From positions 136,167 to 200,166 of the forward strand of contig PLTA01000056.1 in NCBI GenBank assembly GCA_003164295.1: a stretch of 64,000 nucleotides of DNA, read 5' to 3'. Origin of the DNA: Candidatus Bathyarchaeota archaeon. Lineage in GTDB: Archaea > Thermoproteota > Bathyarchaeia > Bathyarchaeales > Bathycorpusculaceae. Below the pieces are notes generated by a model. It was not told the origin of the DNA, searched no databases, and was given only the letters and a program-made list of their open reading frames with translations. The translations under genes and the position numbers were made by a program. Position 1 is the stretch's first letter, and the number at the start of each line of letters is the position of its first letter. Of the stretch, positions 26,991 to 36,981 are shown piece by piece.

Positions 26991-27933
26991 ATGATTGTAA
27001 CATGCCTTAGAGGGATTGTTAAGATGGTGACATCATTCAATTTGGCAAGAACATCGTTCAATTTAGCAAGTGGACATGAAGAAGGTTACACCGTTTCACA
27101 AGATGGAAATACCACCGTCACGGTAAAAAGTACCTCGCCAATGAAGTTCAGAGCAATCAACGTTGGATCTGCAACTTTGGAGTTCTATTGGGTTTCATCA
27201 GGGAAAAGCTCTCACTGGCAGTTTACCCCCACCATAATTGACCCCACATCTGCGCAATATGCTGAAACCACGGGAGAGGACGGAAACAGCCAAATCATCA
27301 ACGTAGAACTAGGCAAAAAAATGTTTCCAGCAACAGGACTCATAAACTTGAACGTGACCGGAGAAATAAGAGTACCTGCCGTGCATTTTGATTTGCCTAA
27401 CGCTTACGATTTGTGGGTGTTCCCCTTTCGTTCACCATGGTTTCCCTGGAAAATAAATGTAGAAAAAGTCGCCTCTTAATGTAACGCACAGTTCAGCGCA
27501 AGCCACTGCAGAAATTGAAAGTGTAAACACCAACTCTGAAGGCGGGCAATCATTAAAAGCAAGTGTTTTTGTTCATGGTGAAGGCTTCAAAAAAGTAAAT
27601 GTCACCCTTAAGAGAAGTGTTAACAGGGCTTCAACTGAAGAAACATTGGGTGAATTAACAAGTGGAATGGAAACTTTCACTTGGAGACCAATCGTGAGAA
27701 ATTTTGATGTTATGCTGGTAACCTACTCGAATATGGGTCAAGGGGCTTTTTTGGATTTTTTGAAATATTTGGGCGCCGAGACACATAGCAGCGTTTTAGG
27801 ATTTGATTCATATGTTAACAACGGGTTTACGCTCTGCGATGGTTCGCCAATGGCTTACACTTTGCGCTTGAATGGCGAAAAACATATCGTAGGACATGAA
27901 CGAGACGAAACCAAAATTACACTTTCTATTTGA
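26991..27933 (+). pseudogene. Uncharacterised beta-rich protein, split by a frameshift
   Basis: The first frame encodes 162 residues (beta-rich; ends W-K-I-N-V-E-K-V-A-S). A second frame is open from 27463 to 27933 without a start codon for its first 170 bases, and continues sensibly (S-P-L-N-V-T-H-S-S-A-Q-A). Removing one A from the five-A run at 27463-27467 fuses them into a protein of about 313 residues. I do not recognise the family. The most likely true start is ATG 27024 or 26991. Sequencing error in the homopolymer is a fair alternative to real disruption. Confidence 0.55.
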
Positions 27934-27944
27934 AAAAATAGATG

Positions 27945-28178
27945 TTAAGAATTGCTATGACCTTTTGTTGCTGCAGCTAAAATTGTGGTTACCAATATTA
28001 GAATCACTAGTGCTGCCCCAAAAATAATTAACGGAATCTTAAATGCTGGCTCAGAATGTAAAACCGCAGTTGTTGGTAGCCCTCCTAAATAAGCTGCTAA
28101 AAAAATAGCCACGAAAACGATGCCAACCCCTTCAACTGAGTATAATAGTGTGGTTATTTTTTTGTTAGCTAATGTCAT
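27945..28178 (-). CDS. Small two-helix membrane protein
   Basis: 77 residues with two hydrophobic segments (about 13-32 and 47-70) and charged ends. No known family recognised. Intact, although its plus-strand neighbours are frameshifted. Confidence 0.5.
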   Translation of the reverse strand: MTLANKKITTLLYSVEGVGIVFVAIFLAAYLGGLPTTAVLHSEPAFKIPLIIFGAALVILILVTTILAAATKGHSNS

Positions 28179-28357
28179 TCTGGGTTCCCTACTATTGACG
28201 TGATAGTTACTACTGAATAAGAGTTAATTTGTATTTAATATTAACTTTACTTTTGTTTGAACGTTGAAAGTTAAAAATTCAAAGGCAGACTGTGTTGAAC
28301 CGCAAATATAATATACTTAGATAAGAAGACTTTTGGTGAATCGTCGGTTGAAATCTC

Positions 28358-29300
28358 ATGACTGAAAATAAGTTCTATACGCCCCTAAAAATAGGATTAA
28401 TCGTGGTGGTTTTATCTTATTTCCTGTTCACTTTGCACGCGGTGTTTACCCTCTCTTGGTGGGGCGAATGGAACAGAATAGGCGGGCCCAGGGCACTTTT
28501 TATTTCCAGTTTACGCCGAGGATATTTCCGCATTCGTCGGAGATGCTTTTAGATTCGCAGCAAGCATCATAGCGCTTGTAACGATCATCTTTTACTGTGC
28601 CAAAAAAAACATTTCAAAACCTTCAGCATACAAAATAGTAAAGGGGATTTTGATTCTTGAAGCAATTTATTGGTTGGGACTCGCGACAACAGCATATTAT
28701 GAAGTTAAAGGTTTATTTTTTGGAGGTTTTGGTCATCCTTCACTGACGTCTGCTTTGAACTTGTTTGGAACAAGTGTGTTGCCAAGTGTGCTTGAATCCA
28801 TAGCTGTCCCCATTGTCCTGTTAATTTTTGCTTACAAAGTGAGCCCAACCAAGCCTTTGAAGGGTGCGCTAAGATGGGGATTAATCTCTGGTACCTTAAT
28901 TATTTTGGAGTTTTGGCTTACAAACACAGGCGAGTGGATTGATACCGTTCAGGTAAAAGGAACTAGTTACTTAACCGCTTATCCAGGGAACATGGTTAGT
29001 TTTATCATAACCGCATTTGGGCTACTTGCATTAGGCATCTATGCTAGCATTTTTATTGTACAATCTCGTCGGGCGGAGTTGTTGGAAGACCTGAATTTAA
29101 GAGCCGTAGGAGTCATTGTCTTATCGCTCGGCATGTTCTTCCTATGGAACTACTTAACATGGATATGGTTCAACTATCCCTGGAGCGAACAATGGGACGC
29201 ATGGTTCTTAGGACACAACTTAGACCTATGGATGCTTTCCCTGCCACTGCTTGGGCTACCTCTACTATTTACAAATAAGCTTTCCAAAAAAAAATGCTGA
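28358..29300 (+). pseudogene. Polytopic membrane protein with one frameshift
   Basis: About 313 residues with seven to eight membrane helices and aromatic-rich loops (F-L-W-N-Y-L-T-W-I-W-F-N-Y-P-W). The initial frame ends at 28552. From about 28495 the coding sense moves to another frame (H-F-L-F-P-V-Y-A-E-D-I-S-A-F-V) that is open to 29300. One extra base in GGGCCCAGGGC explains the break. Family not recognised. It may be a real pseudogene or an assembly indel. Confidence 0.6.
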
Positions 29301-29378
29301 GTAGCCTTTAACGTCAGCCAAGAAGGTTCAATAAAGGTTTAAGAGTTTCTTTAAACTATTTTTCTTAGGTATTCTGTC

Positions 29379-30174
29379 ATGCAAAAAATTTTATTCTTAG
29401 CGCTTGCCATTTTAGGCATTCTATTTTTCGGTTCTTTCAGCGCCGCCTTTGGTGAAATGATGTCTTCAAATGTTGGAGTAGCTAACGGAGACGTTTTCCG
29501 CTATAGTTATACTTGCTATTTTAATTCAAATGATCCTCACGCAGTTCCGCCTGCAGATTTTAATTGGATAAATCAGACTAATTATTTTATGATTAATGTT
29601 ACAGGAGTTTCTGGAGACTCAGTTAGTTTCAACACAATGCTGCAGAGTTCGAATGGTTCCAGCTACCTTGGCGTATGCAGTATGAACGTTGCGACCGGAA
29701 TGCCTTCACTATCAGGATATGTAGGTCCACCTGACGCGAACAACTTGTATTTTATGTCTCGCAACGTTGGCATGATGGGCAAGATGTTTCCTTCTTTAGC
29801 AATGAGCCCAACAATAAATGACAGTCACGATGATGTATGCTGGAGGATCACGGATAACTAATCATTTTTCTACAAACACAACCCAGAGCGGAGCAATGAC
29901 AAATTTAGATTTCTATTATGACCAAACCACTGGAATGATGGTTCAATGGCGACAAGAAACTATACAAACGACTGGTAATGTGCAAACCAATAGCACCCAA
30001 ATGATGAAGCTAACATCATCTTCCGTATGGGTGATTCCCGAGTTCCCCGCATCAACAATTGTTCCGTTTTTCATTATTGCATCATCTGTCTCACTGATAG
30101 CTTTAGGAATTGCTAAAATCCAACAAGTTCAGCGACAATCAAACTATTCACCAAACACGTTTTCAAACTCTTAA
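29379..30174 (+). pseudogene. Surface protein with E-F-P C-terminal sorting tail, one frameshift
   Basis: A signal peptide (K-I-L-F-L-A-L-A-I-L-G-I-L-F-F) leads a beta-rich domain. The first frame stops at 29861, but Y-A-G-G-S-R-I-T-N-H-F-S in the next frame continues from about 29821, so one base near 29820 breaks an otherwise 264-residue protein. The end is V-I-P-E-F-P, then a hydrophobic helix and a basic tail, the layout of PEF-CTERM archaeosortase substrates. The segment Y-Y-D-Q-T-T-G-M-M-V resembles the surface protein at 30694. Confidence 0.6.
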
Positions 30175-30211
30175 TTAAACAGGGAAAACATTGTCTTTAA
30201 GGTGATTTTTT

Positions 30212-30550
30212 GTGACTGAGAAAAAAACCAAAGATCAGGAAAGTCATGATTCTTGTGTTAGAGTTGTCGCCGATGAGCTAAAGGCGGATAACTGGACTGT
30301 TAAAGCTGATCTGGAGGGGTACGAGAAACCATCCGCTATAGGTAAGGGCTACTTACCCGACATTAAAGCGGAAAAGAAAGGATGTTTAACTCGAATTTGC
30401 GAAATAGCAACTCCTGAAATGTTTGAAGGAAACATGGATCAGTATCGTGAGGTTAAGAATTACTGCGATGAATATGACTTCCGCTTTTACATTGTCGATA
30501 AAGATGGCAAGCGCAAACAAATTGATCCTGAAACATTTGGAAAAAAATAG
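30212..30550 (+). CDS. Small soluble protein, possible nuclease-like fold
   Basis: 112 residues, GTG start with AAGGTGA six bases upstream. The central part G-Y-L-P-D-I-K-A-E-K-K-G followed by R-I-C-E-I-A-T has the look of a PD-(D/E)xK core (D then E about 15 residues later), but the final lysine is not in its usual place. C-terminal Y-C-D-E-Y-D-F-R-F-Y-I-V completes an alpha/beta pattern. A nuclease role is only a suggestion. Confidence 0.6.
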   Translation: MTEKKTKDQESHDSCVRVVADELKADNWTVKADLEGYEKPSAIGKGYLPDIKAEKKGCLTRICEIATPEMFEGNMDQYREVKNYCDEYDFRFYIVDKDGKRKQIDPETFGKK

Positions 30551-30693
30551 GTAAAAACACCCCTTAAATTTCCTAACTAAACGATTGAATTCTTCCCATC
30601 CTTAAAAATCTGCAATTATGTTAAACTTGAAAAAGCAACATCATTATTGATAACTTTTAAAAGCATACAAGCAACAAACAACATGACCTAACA

Positions 30694-31350
30694 ATGAACA
30701 AATTCACCCTCATTGCAGTCTCTTTAATCTTCATGCTCATTACCCCAGCATTAGTTGTAGCAGCGTCTCCCGACTACACTGTTCATGTAAAAAAAGGCGA
30801 CTGGATAAAATACAACGTAAAAGAAACAGGGACCCCAACCCCCGAATTCAATATAACATGGGGAAGAATGGATATAAAAAGCGTTGAAGGAGAAGCTATA
30901 CACACTGATGTTCTAACTGGATATGCAAATGGCACTGTTTATCCAGAAAATGACATAACCCTCAATATAGCAACAGGCGCAATCGGCGACGGTTTCTTTA
31001 TACCTATAAATCTGCAACCGGGCGATAAATACAACAGTGGCTATGAAGGCAACATAACAATAACAGGATTTGAACAAATTGAAGCTGGAGGCGCCCAACG
31101 AACCGTTATTACAGGTGACGCAAACCAGACCACTTACTATTGGGACAAACAAACAGGTATCATGGTTGCAGCAACTTCAAACTTACCTGGATGTACAATG
31201 TTTACTACGACAGGTGCAACCAACTTATGGCAACCGCAAATCCTAAGCTTAGATTCAAATGTATTTTATGGAATTATAGTCGCTTTAGTGATCATTTTGG
31301 TATCTTTCGCAGCAATTTTGGTTTGGATGAAGAGGCGCCAAAAAAACTAA
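30694..31350 (+). CDS. Surface protein with signal peptide and C-terminal anchor
   Basis: 218 residues: a signal peptide (F-T-L-I-A-V-S-L-I-F-M-L-I-T-P-A-L-V-V-A), an ectodomain with K-K-G-D-W-I-K-Y-N-V and Y-Y-W-D-K-Q-T-G-I-M-V, then a transmembrane helix (about 188-212) and a K-R-R-Q-K tail. Related in pattern to the frameshifted neighbour at 29379. Such proteins are abundant in these archaea; function unknown. Confidence 0.7.
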   Translation: MNKFTLIAVSLIFMLITPALVVAASPDYTVHVKKGDWIKYNVKETGTPTPEFNITWGRMDIKSVEGEAIHTDVLTGYANGTVYPENDITLNIATGAIGDGFFIPINLQPGDKYNSGYEGNITITGFEQIEAGGAQRTVITGDANQTTYYWDKQTGIMVAATSNLPGCTMFTTTGATNLWQPQILSLDSNVFYGIIVALVIILVSFAAILVWMKRRQKN

Positions 31351-31407
31351 TTTTCCTGGACAAACCTGGTAGTATAGGCTAACCATTAAGGCTGACCACT
31401 TGGAAAA

Positions 31408-31809
31408 TTGACAGAAAATTCTCCTCCTCAGAACAAGCTATGGGATCGGTGCAATAATAGACGCATTTGTAGCAATCCAACTATTATTAACCAGTTCCTG
31501 GTCTTCTTTTGACGGATTAAAAATCTACACACAAATAAAACAATCAATTTTGTCTTAGGAATCGCGAGCGCCTTAATGTTCGGCTGGACTTTACTATTAA
31601 TTTGGGCAGACAGAAAACCCGTTGAAAGAAAAGGAGTTTTATTACTAACAACTTTTCCAGTCATTTTCGGATTAGTACTAAATAATCTTTCAGCTATAGC
31701 ATCAGGATTAAGACCCCCCCAATCTGCAGCCCCAGAACTGGTACTTCAAACAGGATTAGCCGCCCTTTTCATTTTCAGCTACCTGAATGCAAGACGTACA
31801 ACTGTTTAA
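31408..31809 (+). pseudogene. Four-helix membrane protein with two compensating frameshifts
   Basis: A TTG start and the 3' half (A-L-M-F-G-W-T-L-L-L-I-W-A-D-R-K-P-V-E-R-K-G) are in one frame. The middle (L-L-R-T-S-Y-G-I-G-A-I-I-D-A-F-V) is in another. Dropping one A near 31417 and adding one A near 31537 gives about 133 continuous residues with membrane helices. Both changes fall in short A runs. The family is a recurring archaeal membrane protein of unknown role. The end overlaps the NfeD start. Confidence 0.55.
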
Positions 31810-33232
31810 TCCTGCCCCTAAAAAACCAAAACTTATAGGTAGCCTATTCAATAGGCAAGATAGAGGAAAATTGTTAAAGCCCCAAAGGAAACTTTTCAGC
31901 ACTTCGCTTATCTTAGGTTTACTTTGTGCTGCGTTGCTTTTGCTTATAGTTAGTAGTTTGTCGGGCTCTTTCGCTACTTCATCCGTGCAGCCGGTGGCCT
32001 CGGGCAGCGGAAACACCGTTGTTATAGCAGATTTTAACGTGCAAGTAGATCCTGGCTCAGTTGCTTTCATGTCCCGTGTCGTATCAACTGCGCAAAGTGA
32101 TAACGCGGCAGCTATAGTTATAGAGATGAATACTCCTGGCGGAAGCCTCAATGACATGCTCTCCATTATCTCATCAATAACAGCTGCGAATCAATCAGGC
32201 ATCCCAACATACACTTTTATTGTACCCAATGGCTTAGGCGCCTCCGCAGGCAGCTACATAGCAATGTCAACAAACAAAATTCTCATGGCTCCTGGCTCTA
32301 TAATAGGTCCAAGCACACCTTACATAATCGGCGGCACAGCGCTCGAGCAGAATCACACCCAAGCTGCCATGCTTAGTCTGCTAACCAGCCTTGCAGAGAA
32401 TTGGGGACGCAACACCACAGCAGTTTACAACATGGTTCAGTCGAACCAAGCATTTACAGCAACTCAAGCAATAGCTATCAATGTTGCCGACGGCTCAGCA
32501 AATTCACTTTCTGATGCACTTAACCAGCTAGGATTATCCGGAAATCCTCAAGTTCAACTAAGCGAAAACCTATACGAGCAATTGATAAGTGCTTTGAGCA
32601 ATGCAACTTTAGATGGGATTCTTTTTCTCGTAGGCATCATCGCAATCGTGTTAGATATTTACCATACAACCATATTGCTTTCAATCTTGGGCATTATCGC
32701 CATTGTCGCTGGCTTGGTTGGCGCGGAAATAATTGGTGCCTCACTTCTAGGTATCGTCATATTGGTTATAGCGGCAGCGCTGATTGTTGCAGAGTTAAAA
32801 CTTGGGCATGGATTTGCGCTTATGGCAGGTGTGGTGCTAGGTGCATTTGGTATTTATTATCTTACATTGGGTTTGCCGTATTCACCATCACCCATAACGG
32901 AGATAGTGGAAATTGAACTTGGTTTACTGGTGACTTTTGGAATAATCATCGGTTTATACATTAGATGGGTGATTGGACCAGTCAGGCGCCGCTCCAAACT
33001 AACAGGCCCCGAAGTCATGATTGGCAAAGTAGGCGTGGCAATTAGTGACCTTAAACCTAAGGGTGAGGTCAGAGTTGTTGGGGAAATTTGGAGCGCAGAA
33101 TCTTTATCTGGATACATAGCCAAAGGCGAACAAGTCTGCGTAAAGGCTCTGAAGGGCTTAGTAATTATTGTTGAAAAAGCCCAAACATCAAATGATTCAT
33201 CAATGGATAACCAATCCCCACAGAACAAATAG
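31787..33232 (+). CDS. nfeD: NfeD/membrane-bound ClpP-class protease
   Basis: 481 residues: a signal anchor (about 37-60), a ClpP-like Ser protease domain (70-230), four to five membrane helices (265-400) and a C-terminal NfeD OB-fold (410-460). The Ser is S153 in G-L-G-A-S-A-G-S-Y. The lysine that pairs with it in PH1510 would fall near H190 (N-H-T-Q-A-A-M), so the classical dyad may be incomplete. The family cuts hydrophobic stretches of membrane proteins and partners with stomatin, which is not adjacent here. ATG overlaps the upstream gene. Confidence 0.85.
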   Translation: MQDVQLFNPAPKKPKLIGSLFNRQDRGKLLKPQRKLFSTSLILGLLCAALLLLIVSSLSGSFATSSVQPVASGSGNTVVIADFNVQVDPGSVAFMSRVVSTAQSDNAAAIVIEMNTPGGSLNDMLSIISSITAANQSGIPTYTFIVPNGLGASAGSYIAMSTNKILMAPGSIIGPSTPYIIGGTALEQNHTQAAMLSLLTSLAENWGRNTTAVYNMVQSNQAFTATQAIAINVADGSANSLSDALNQLGLSGNPQVQLSENLYEQLISALSNATLDGILFLVGIIAIVLDIYHTTILLSILGIIAIVAGLVGAEIIGASLLGIVILVIAAALIVAELKLGHGFALMAGVVLGAFGIYYLTLGLPYSPSPITEIVEIELGLLVTFGIIIGLYIRWVIGPVRRRSKLTGPEVMIGKVGVAISDLKPKGEVRVVGEIWSAESLSGYIAKGEQVCVKALKGLVIIVEKAQTSNDSSMDNQSPQNK

Positions 33233-33251
33233 TGACTATGCCGTTAATTTT

Positions 33252-34409
33252 TTGAGAATTTTGATAAATATAAAATCGGCTTTTATTTTAGGAAGTAATC
33301 ATTATCATTTTGGAGAAAAGCGTATACAGGTTTCATTTTCAAATTCCCTGAAAATACTAATATCTTGGCGAAAGAAGTTAGAGCAGACGCCATACTTGAT
33401 TTTTATTATCGTGGCGATTGGTATACTTATTCGCATAATTTCAATTCCTTTATTCGTAAATATACCTAATACTCCAGCGGACGTTTACTATGTAGATAAT
33501 TACGCTGCCAAGTTAATCCTCGAATTTCAAAATCCGTATTCCCAAAGTCTTCTTGCCACAGGGCATTCGATGAATTTGTTTGTTTATCTTCCGATGATAC
33601 CCGTATTTTATGCTCCATTTTATCTTTTAGGCGACATTCGATTCGGGAGCATCTTCGCCGACGTTCTCATCATGTTTTCTATATATTTTATTGCTAAATC
33701 CATCAATCGCGGAGCAGCAGCATTCTTTGCACCCTTAACATATGCTCTTCTTCCCTTTTCCATCTGGCTGACAAGCGTTGCATCAACAAATATTATGATT
33801 GGAACATCTTTTCTAACTGTTTCTATAGCTGCCTTGCTTCGGAAAAAATATTCAGTTGCAGCGATATTTCTCGGTTTGGCTTTGGCGACCAATCAACTAG
33901 TTTTGCTCGCGTTACCGCTAATAATTTTCTACTTTTGGGGTGAACGTAAAATCTCGTATTTTTTGGGTTCAATTGCAGTTTCTGCGGCGATAATTCTTCC
34001 ATTTATCATGCAAAACGCATTCCACTTCATATATGACGTTATTTTGTTTCAATTTGAAAGACCGCTTCAAAGCAATGGATCTTTTAGCCTTTATAGCATA
34101 ATCAACGCTACTACCGGGGAATCGTTAGCGTCTTGGATGCGGATTTCTATCTTTTTAGTAACGGTTCTGATTGCGGTAGTATGGCTGAGAAGGAAAACAG
34201 TTTTTCTTGTTCCATTGATAGGTGGACTGCTTTTATTGGGAGCATTTATTCTTCCCGTGAACGGATTCTGGAATTATTTTTTACCAGGTGGCACTTTTCT
34301 TATCGCTCTTCTGCCTTATGTGATTGATAAATTAACAATTAAGATAGAAAAATCAACTCAACTTAAACTTGAATCAATTTCAGAAAGTAACCGCAGGGTT
34401 AATAATTAA
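33252..34409 (+). CDS. Polytopic membrane protein, GT-C glycosyltransferase-like
   Basis: About 385 residues with nine to ten hydrophobic helices. The first loop has an acidic D-V-Y-Y-V-D-N-Y and N-P-Y-S after the first helix, as in GT-C enzymes that use lipid-linked sugars, and Y-L-P-M-I-P-V-F-Y-A-P-F resembles family 87 transferases. The start is unclear: no ATG exists in frame after the NfeD stop, a TTG at 33252 is the best candidate, and a TATA-like motif at 33265 would give a later, startless transcript. A small indel upstream is possible. Confidence 0.6.
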   Translation: MRILINIKSAFILGSNHYHFGEKRIQVSFSNSLKILISWRKKLEQTPYLIFIIVAIGILIRIISIPLFVNIPNTPADVYYVDNYAAKLILEFQNPYSQSLLATGHSMNLFVYLPMIPVFYAPFYLLGDIRFGSIFADVLIMFSIYFIAKSINRGAAAFFAPLTYALLPFSIWLTSVASTNIMIGTSFLTVSIAALLRKKYSVAAIFLGLALATNQLVLLALPLIIFYFWGERKISYFLGSIAVSAAIILPFIMQNAFHFIYDVILFQFERPLQSNGSFSLYSIINATTGESLASWMRISIFLVTVLIAVVWLRRKTVFLVPLIGGLLLLGAFILPVNGFWNYFLPGGTFLIALLPYVIDKLTIKIEKSTQLKLESISESNRRVNN

Positions 34410-34460
34410 TGAAATACATATTAACTTCAGCACTTTTAGGATTTAGAAGGCCACAGCGAA

Positions 34461-35912
34461 TTGTCTGTTTCTTACAAAATTGATACTGAAGTTCCTCCAA
34501 GCTACTATGAAAAACTATTCGACTTCATTTACAAACAATATTTAGTTCCGCAGAAACAACGCTTCTCCAGCATTTCTGAAGAAAAAGGCCCAAACAATAA
34601 CCGCATTTCCTATGTCGTCATTGACGCACAGGGAAAGCAAATCTTGCAAGCAAACTTGGTTGGCGCTGATTCTGTAAATATGACCATAACCCCTCTGGAC
34701 ACGCAAGTATCTGACAAAGTTATAGCCGAAGCCAGACAAGACATGGTTATTGCTGCTCAAATGTTTGAGGAAAAAGCCCGCGGTGTAACATGGTATTTTG
34801 CTTGGCAGGAAGGAGAAAAAATTGTTCCCGAAAAAGTTAGGCTTCACGAAAAAAGTTTTCAACGTATCTTTCTTGAAACCCAAGTTCTCTTGTCATTCGT
34901 ATTCATAGTAATGGGATTAGTGTTATTCGTTGGAGTTACCGCTTTTTACCCAAAATATTTCTTTGCAGTTCCAATAATTCTAATTGCCTCGCAGTTTGTT
35001 TTCGTTTTCTTCTCCGACCGAATTATAGCTCGATCAGGCGACTGGACCATCACCAAAGACAATCCTGCTATACACTTTTTAGAGTACAAGCCTCCAATTG
35101 GCTCGCTTGGAACGCTTGACGACTATAAACAAATCCCTCCTGAACAACTGGTAGCAATCAAAAACGAAGTTTACCAAGAAATTATAGCTAAACATGGCGA
35201 AATCGATTGCAACGAAGCTGAAGGTGTTTTCTCCAAATACAACGTTTCCTGCAGGCAAGGCAGCTTATCAGCCAAAAAAATCAACGTTTACGAAATAGTT
35301 AAGAAAGTGGCTGACCGTTTCGGCTATAAAGTGCCTAAAATCGTAGTTTCAAATACTATGGTTCCCAACGCTGCCGCTTCAGGTCCCAGTCCAAGCCGAG
35401 GCATAGTCCTCGTAACCACAGGCTTACTAGTTCAACTTGACGAACCTGAAGTTGTAAGTGTTCTGGGTCACGAATTCGGTCACCTAAAAGGCAGAGACCC
35501 CCTTATTCTCTTTGGACTTTTAAGCGCGGAATTTATATTCCGATTCTATGTGCTGCTCGCACTTTTCCCAGCAATATTTTTGTCTTTACTGTTCTTTGTA
35601 TACTTCTTCGCGGTCATGACTGTCATTTTCTTTATAGCAAAATTCTTCGAAGCCCGCGCAGACCTCACGTCGGCCATAATTATGGGGCATCCAAAAACTT
35701 TGGCAAATTCACTAGAAAAAATCGGTTTCCGACGCTTGCTTTTTGAACGAACGCCCAGTTTTCGTTTGCAAGAATGGGTCGGGTTAGATAGTCACCCTCC
35801 AATTTACTGGCGAGTAGAACGCTTAAGAAAACTAGAAGACCCTGTTCAAGTCAAGCATCCCCTTGCCCAATCCATTAAAGACGTGCTTAGAGGATTCCGA
35901 GCAACCCTGTGA
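34461..35912 (+). CDS. M48-family membrane metalloprotease (HtpX-like)
   Basis: 483 residues. Two hydrophobic helices lie at about 138-160 and 166-186. The protease core has G-H-E-F-G-H (zinc histidines and catalytic Glu, at about 335-340), P-N-A-A-A-S upstream, two further helices, and F-E-A-R-A-D as the third zinc ligand. An N-terminal domain of about 130 residues is not typical of HtpX. Role: degradation of misfolded membrane proteins. TTG start. Downstream of the GT-C-like gene on the same strand. Confidence 0.85.
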   Translation: MSVSYKIDTEVPPSYYEKLFDFIYKQYLVPQKQRFSSISEEKGPNNNRISYVVIDAQGKQILQANLVGADSVNMTITPLDTQVSDKVIAEARQDMVIAAQMFEEKARGVTWYFAWQEGEKIVPEKVRLHEKSFQRIFLETQVLLSFVFIVMGLVLFVGVTAFYPKYFFAVPIILIASQFVFVFFSDRIIARSGDWTITKDNPAIHFLEYKPPIGSLGTLDDYKQIPPEQLVAIKNEVYQEIIAKHGEIDCNEAEGVFSKYNVSCRQGSLSAKKINVYEIVKKVADRFGYKVPKIVVSNTMVPNAAASGPSPSRGIVLVTTGLLVQLDEPEVVSVLGHEFGHLKGRDPLILFGLLSAEFIFRFYVLLALFPAIFLSLLFFVYFFAVMTVIFFIAKFFEARADLTSAIIMGHPKTLANSLEKIGFRRLLFERTPSFRLQEWVGLDSHPPIYWRVERLRKLEDPVQVKHPLAQSIKDVLRGFRATL

Positions 35913-36058
35913 CAAAATGAAGTTAAAAACTCCATTTTCGACTATGAAAATTGTTGTTGCCCGCGATACCCGAACATCTAGGCTAATTTATACTTTTTAT
36001 TTGTTTAGTTTGTATTTTTGCGTCTATCGCTTTTTTTAGCCGAGGTAAATTTCCTTAG

Positions 36059-36472
36059 TTATCTTGAGGCTGAGGCCGTGTTCTGGGCCACGGCGGCTCG
36101 AATAAGAGCTATTAGAGCTTCCTCGTTAATCTTGTCACCTTCATGGAAGTCGATGACTCGCCTAGAGTTGCTTTCGAGACAGGAATTGAAGAGAGCTGAG
36201 GGGTCATCTAACAAGGCACCCTTTGGGAATGTCATCTTTACGGCGTTCTTGTAGATCTCGCCAGTGCAGATCAACCCGTCATGAGACCAAACCGCGACGC
36301 CCAGGGGATTGGACGGTTTTATCCACTTTACTTCCTCGACTACTTCAGGGTCGGCTTGCTTGATCAACGCTCGGAGGCGGGAAAGCATCTCTCCACGCCA
36401 ATCTCCTAACTCATGAATTCTAGCGTTTATCAGTTGAGATGCAGATTCGACTTTCTGGGAAACCTTGGTCAT
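36059..36472 (-). CDS. DUF1801 (YdhG-like) protein
   Basis: 137 residues with the DUF1801 pattern: an N-terminal helix, W-R-G-E-M-L-S-R-L-R-A-L-I, E-E-V-K-W-I-K-P-S-N-P, and K-M-T-F-P-K-G-A. Function unknown; related domains are iron-chaperone-like. Base composition is visibly GC-richer than the neighbours and similar genes are mostly bacterial, which suggests transfer. Lies next to a VOC protein that is also a common bacterial accessory gene. Confidence 0.82.
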   Translation of the reverse strand: MTKVSQKVESASQLINARIHELGDWRGEMLSRLRALIKQADPEVVEEVKWIKPSNPLGVAVWSHDGLICTGEIYKNAVKMTFPKGALLDDPSALFNSCLESNSRRVIDFHEGDKINEEALIALIRAAVAQNTASASR

Positions 36473-36512
36473 AATATCACAGTAAAATCTTTCTTTTTGA
36501 ATTTTAGTTTTG

Positions 36513-36893
36513 TTATTGTGTTATTTGTATGAGATTGCCGCAGGTATCATCAAGTATTGCTATGCTTGATCCAGTTACTTTTGTTGGCTCCATAGCAAAT
36601 TTGACGCCGAGCTTTTTCAATCGCTCATACTCTTTTTGGATATCATCCACATAGAACAATGTTGCGCGAATACCTTGCTTAAAAAGAGCTTCCTGATATG
36701 CCTTTGCAGCTGGATTTTGGTTTGACTCAAGAACTAACTGGGTACCATCCGGGTCTTCAGGTGAAGCAACAGTCAGCCATCTGTATCCCCCGGCTGATAT
36801 ATCTGCTTTTTTAACAAAACCAAGGGTCTCAGTGTAAAACTTAAGTGCTTTACTCTGATCATTAACATACACGCTTGTATACTTAATCTTCAA
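36513..36893 (-). CDS. VOC (glyoxalase/bleomycin-resistance fold) protein
   Basis: 126 residues forming two beta-alpha-beta-beta-beta units: V-Y-V-N-D-Q-S-K-A-L-K-F-Y-T-E-T-L-G-F at the start and L-F-Y-V-D-D-I-Q-K-E-Y-E-R-L-K-K-L-G-V in the middle. Ends with D-T-C-G-N-L-I-Q-I-T. The usual first metal histidine is replaced (S-V-Y-V), so enzymatic activity is uncertain. Substrate unknown. Confidence 0.82.
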   Translation of the reverse strand: MKIKYTSVYVNDQSKALKFYTETLGFVKKADISAGGYRWLTVASPEDPDGTQLVLESNQNPAAKAYQEALFKQGIRATLFYVDDIQKEYERLKKLGVKFAMEPTKVTGSSIAILDDTCGNLIQITQ

Positions 36894-36981
36894 AAAATCA
36901 CCAGCTATGATTAATGACCTAAAATTAATAATCTTTAAGCTAAATTAATGCTGAGCTGTTGAGATTGCGCGACAGAATTTT

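Noticed and set aside
31140..31382. Plus-strand open frame overlapping the end of the surface protein gene
   Set aside because: The overlapping frame with signal peptide and C-terminal anchor is the real gene.
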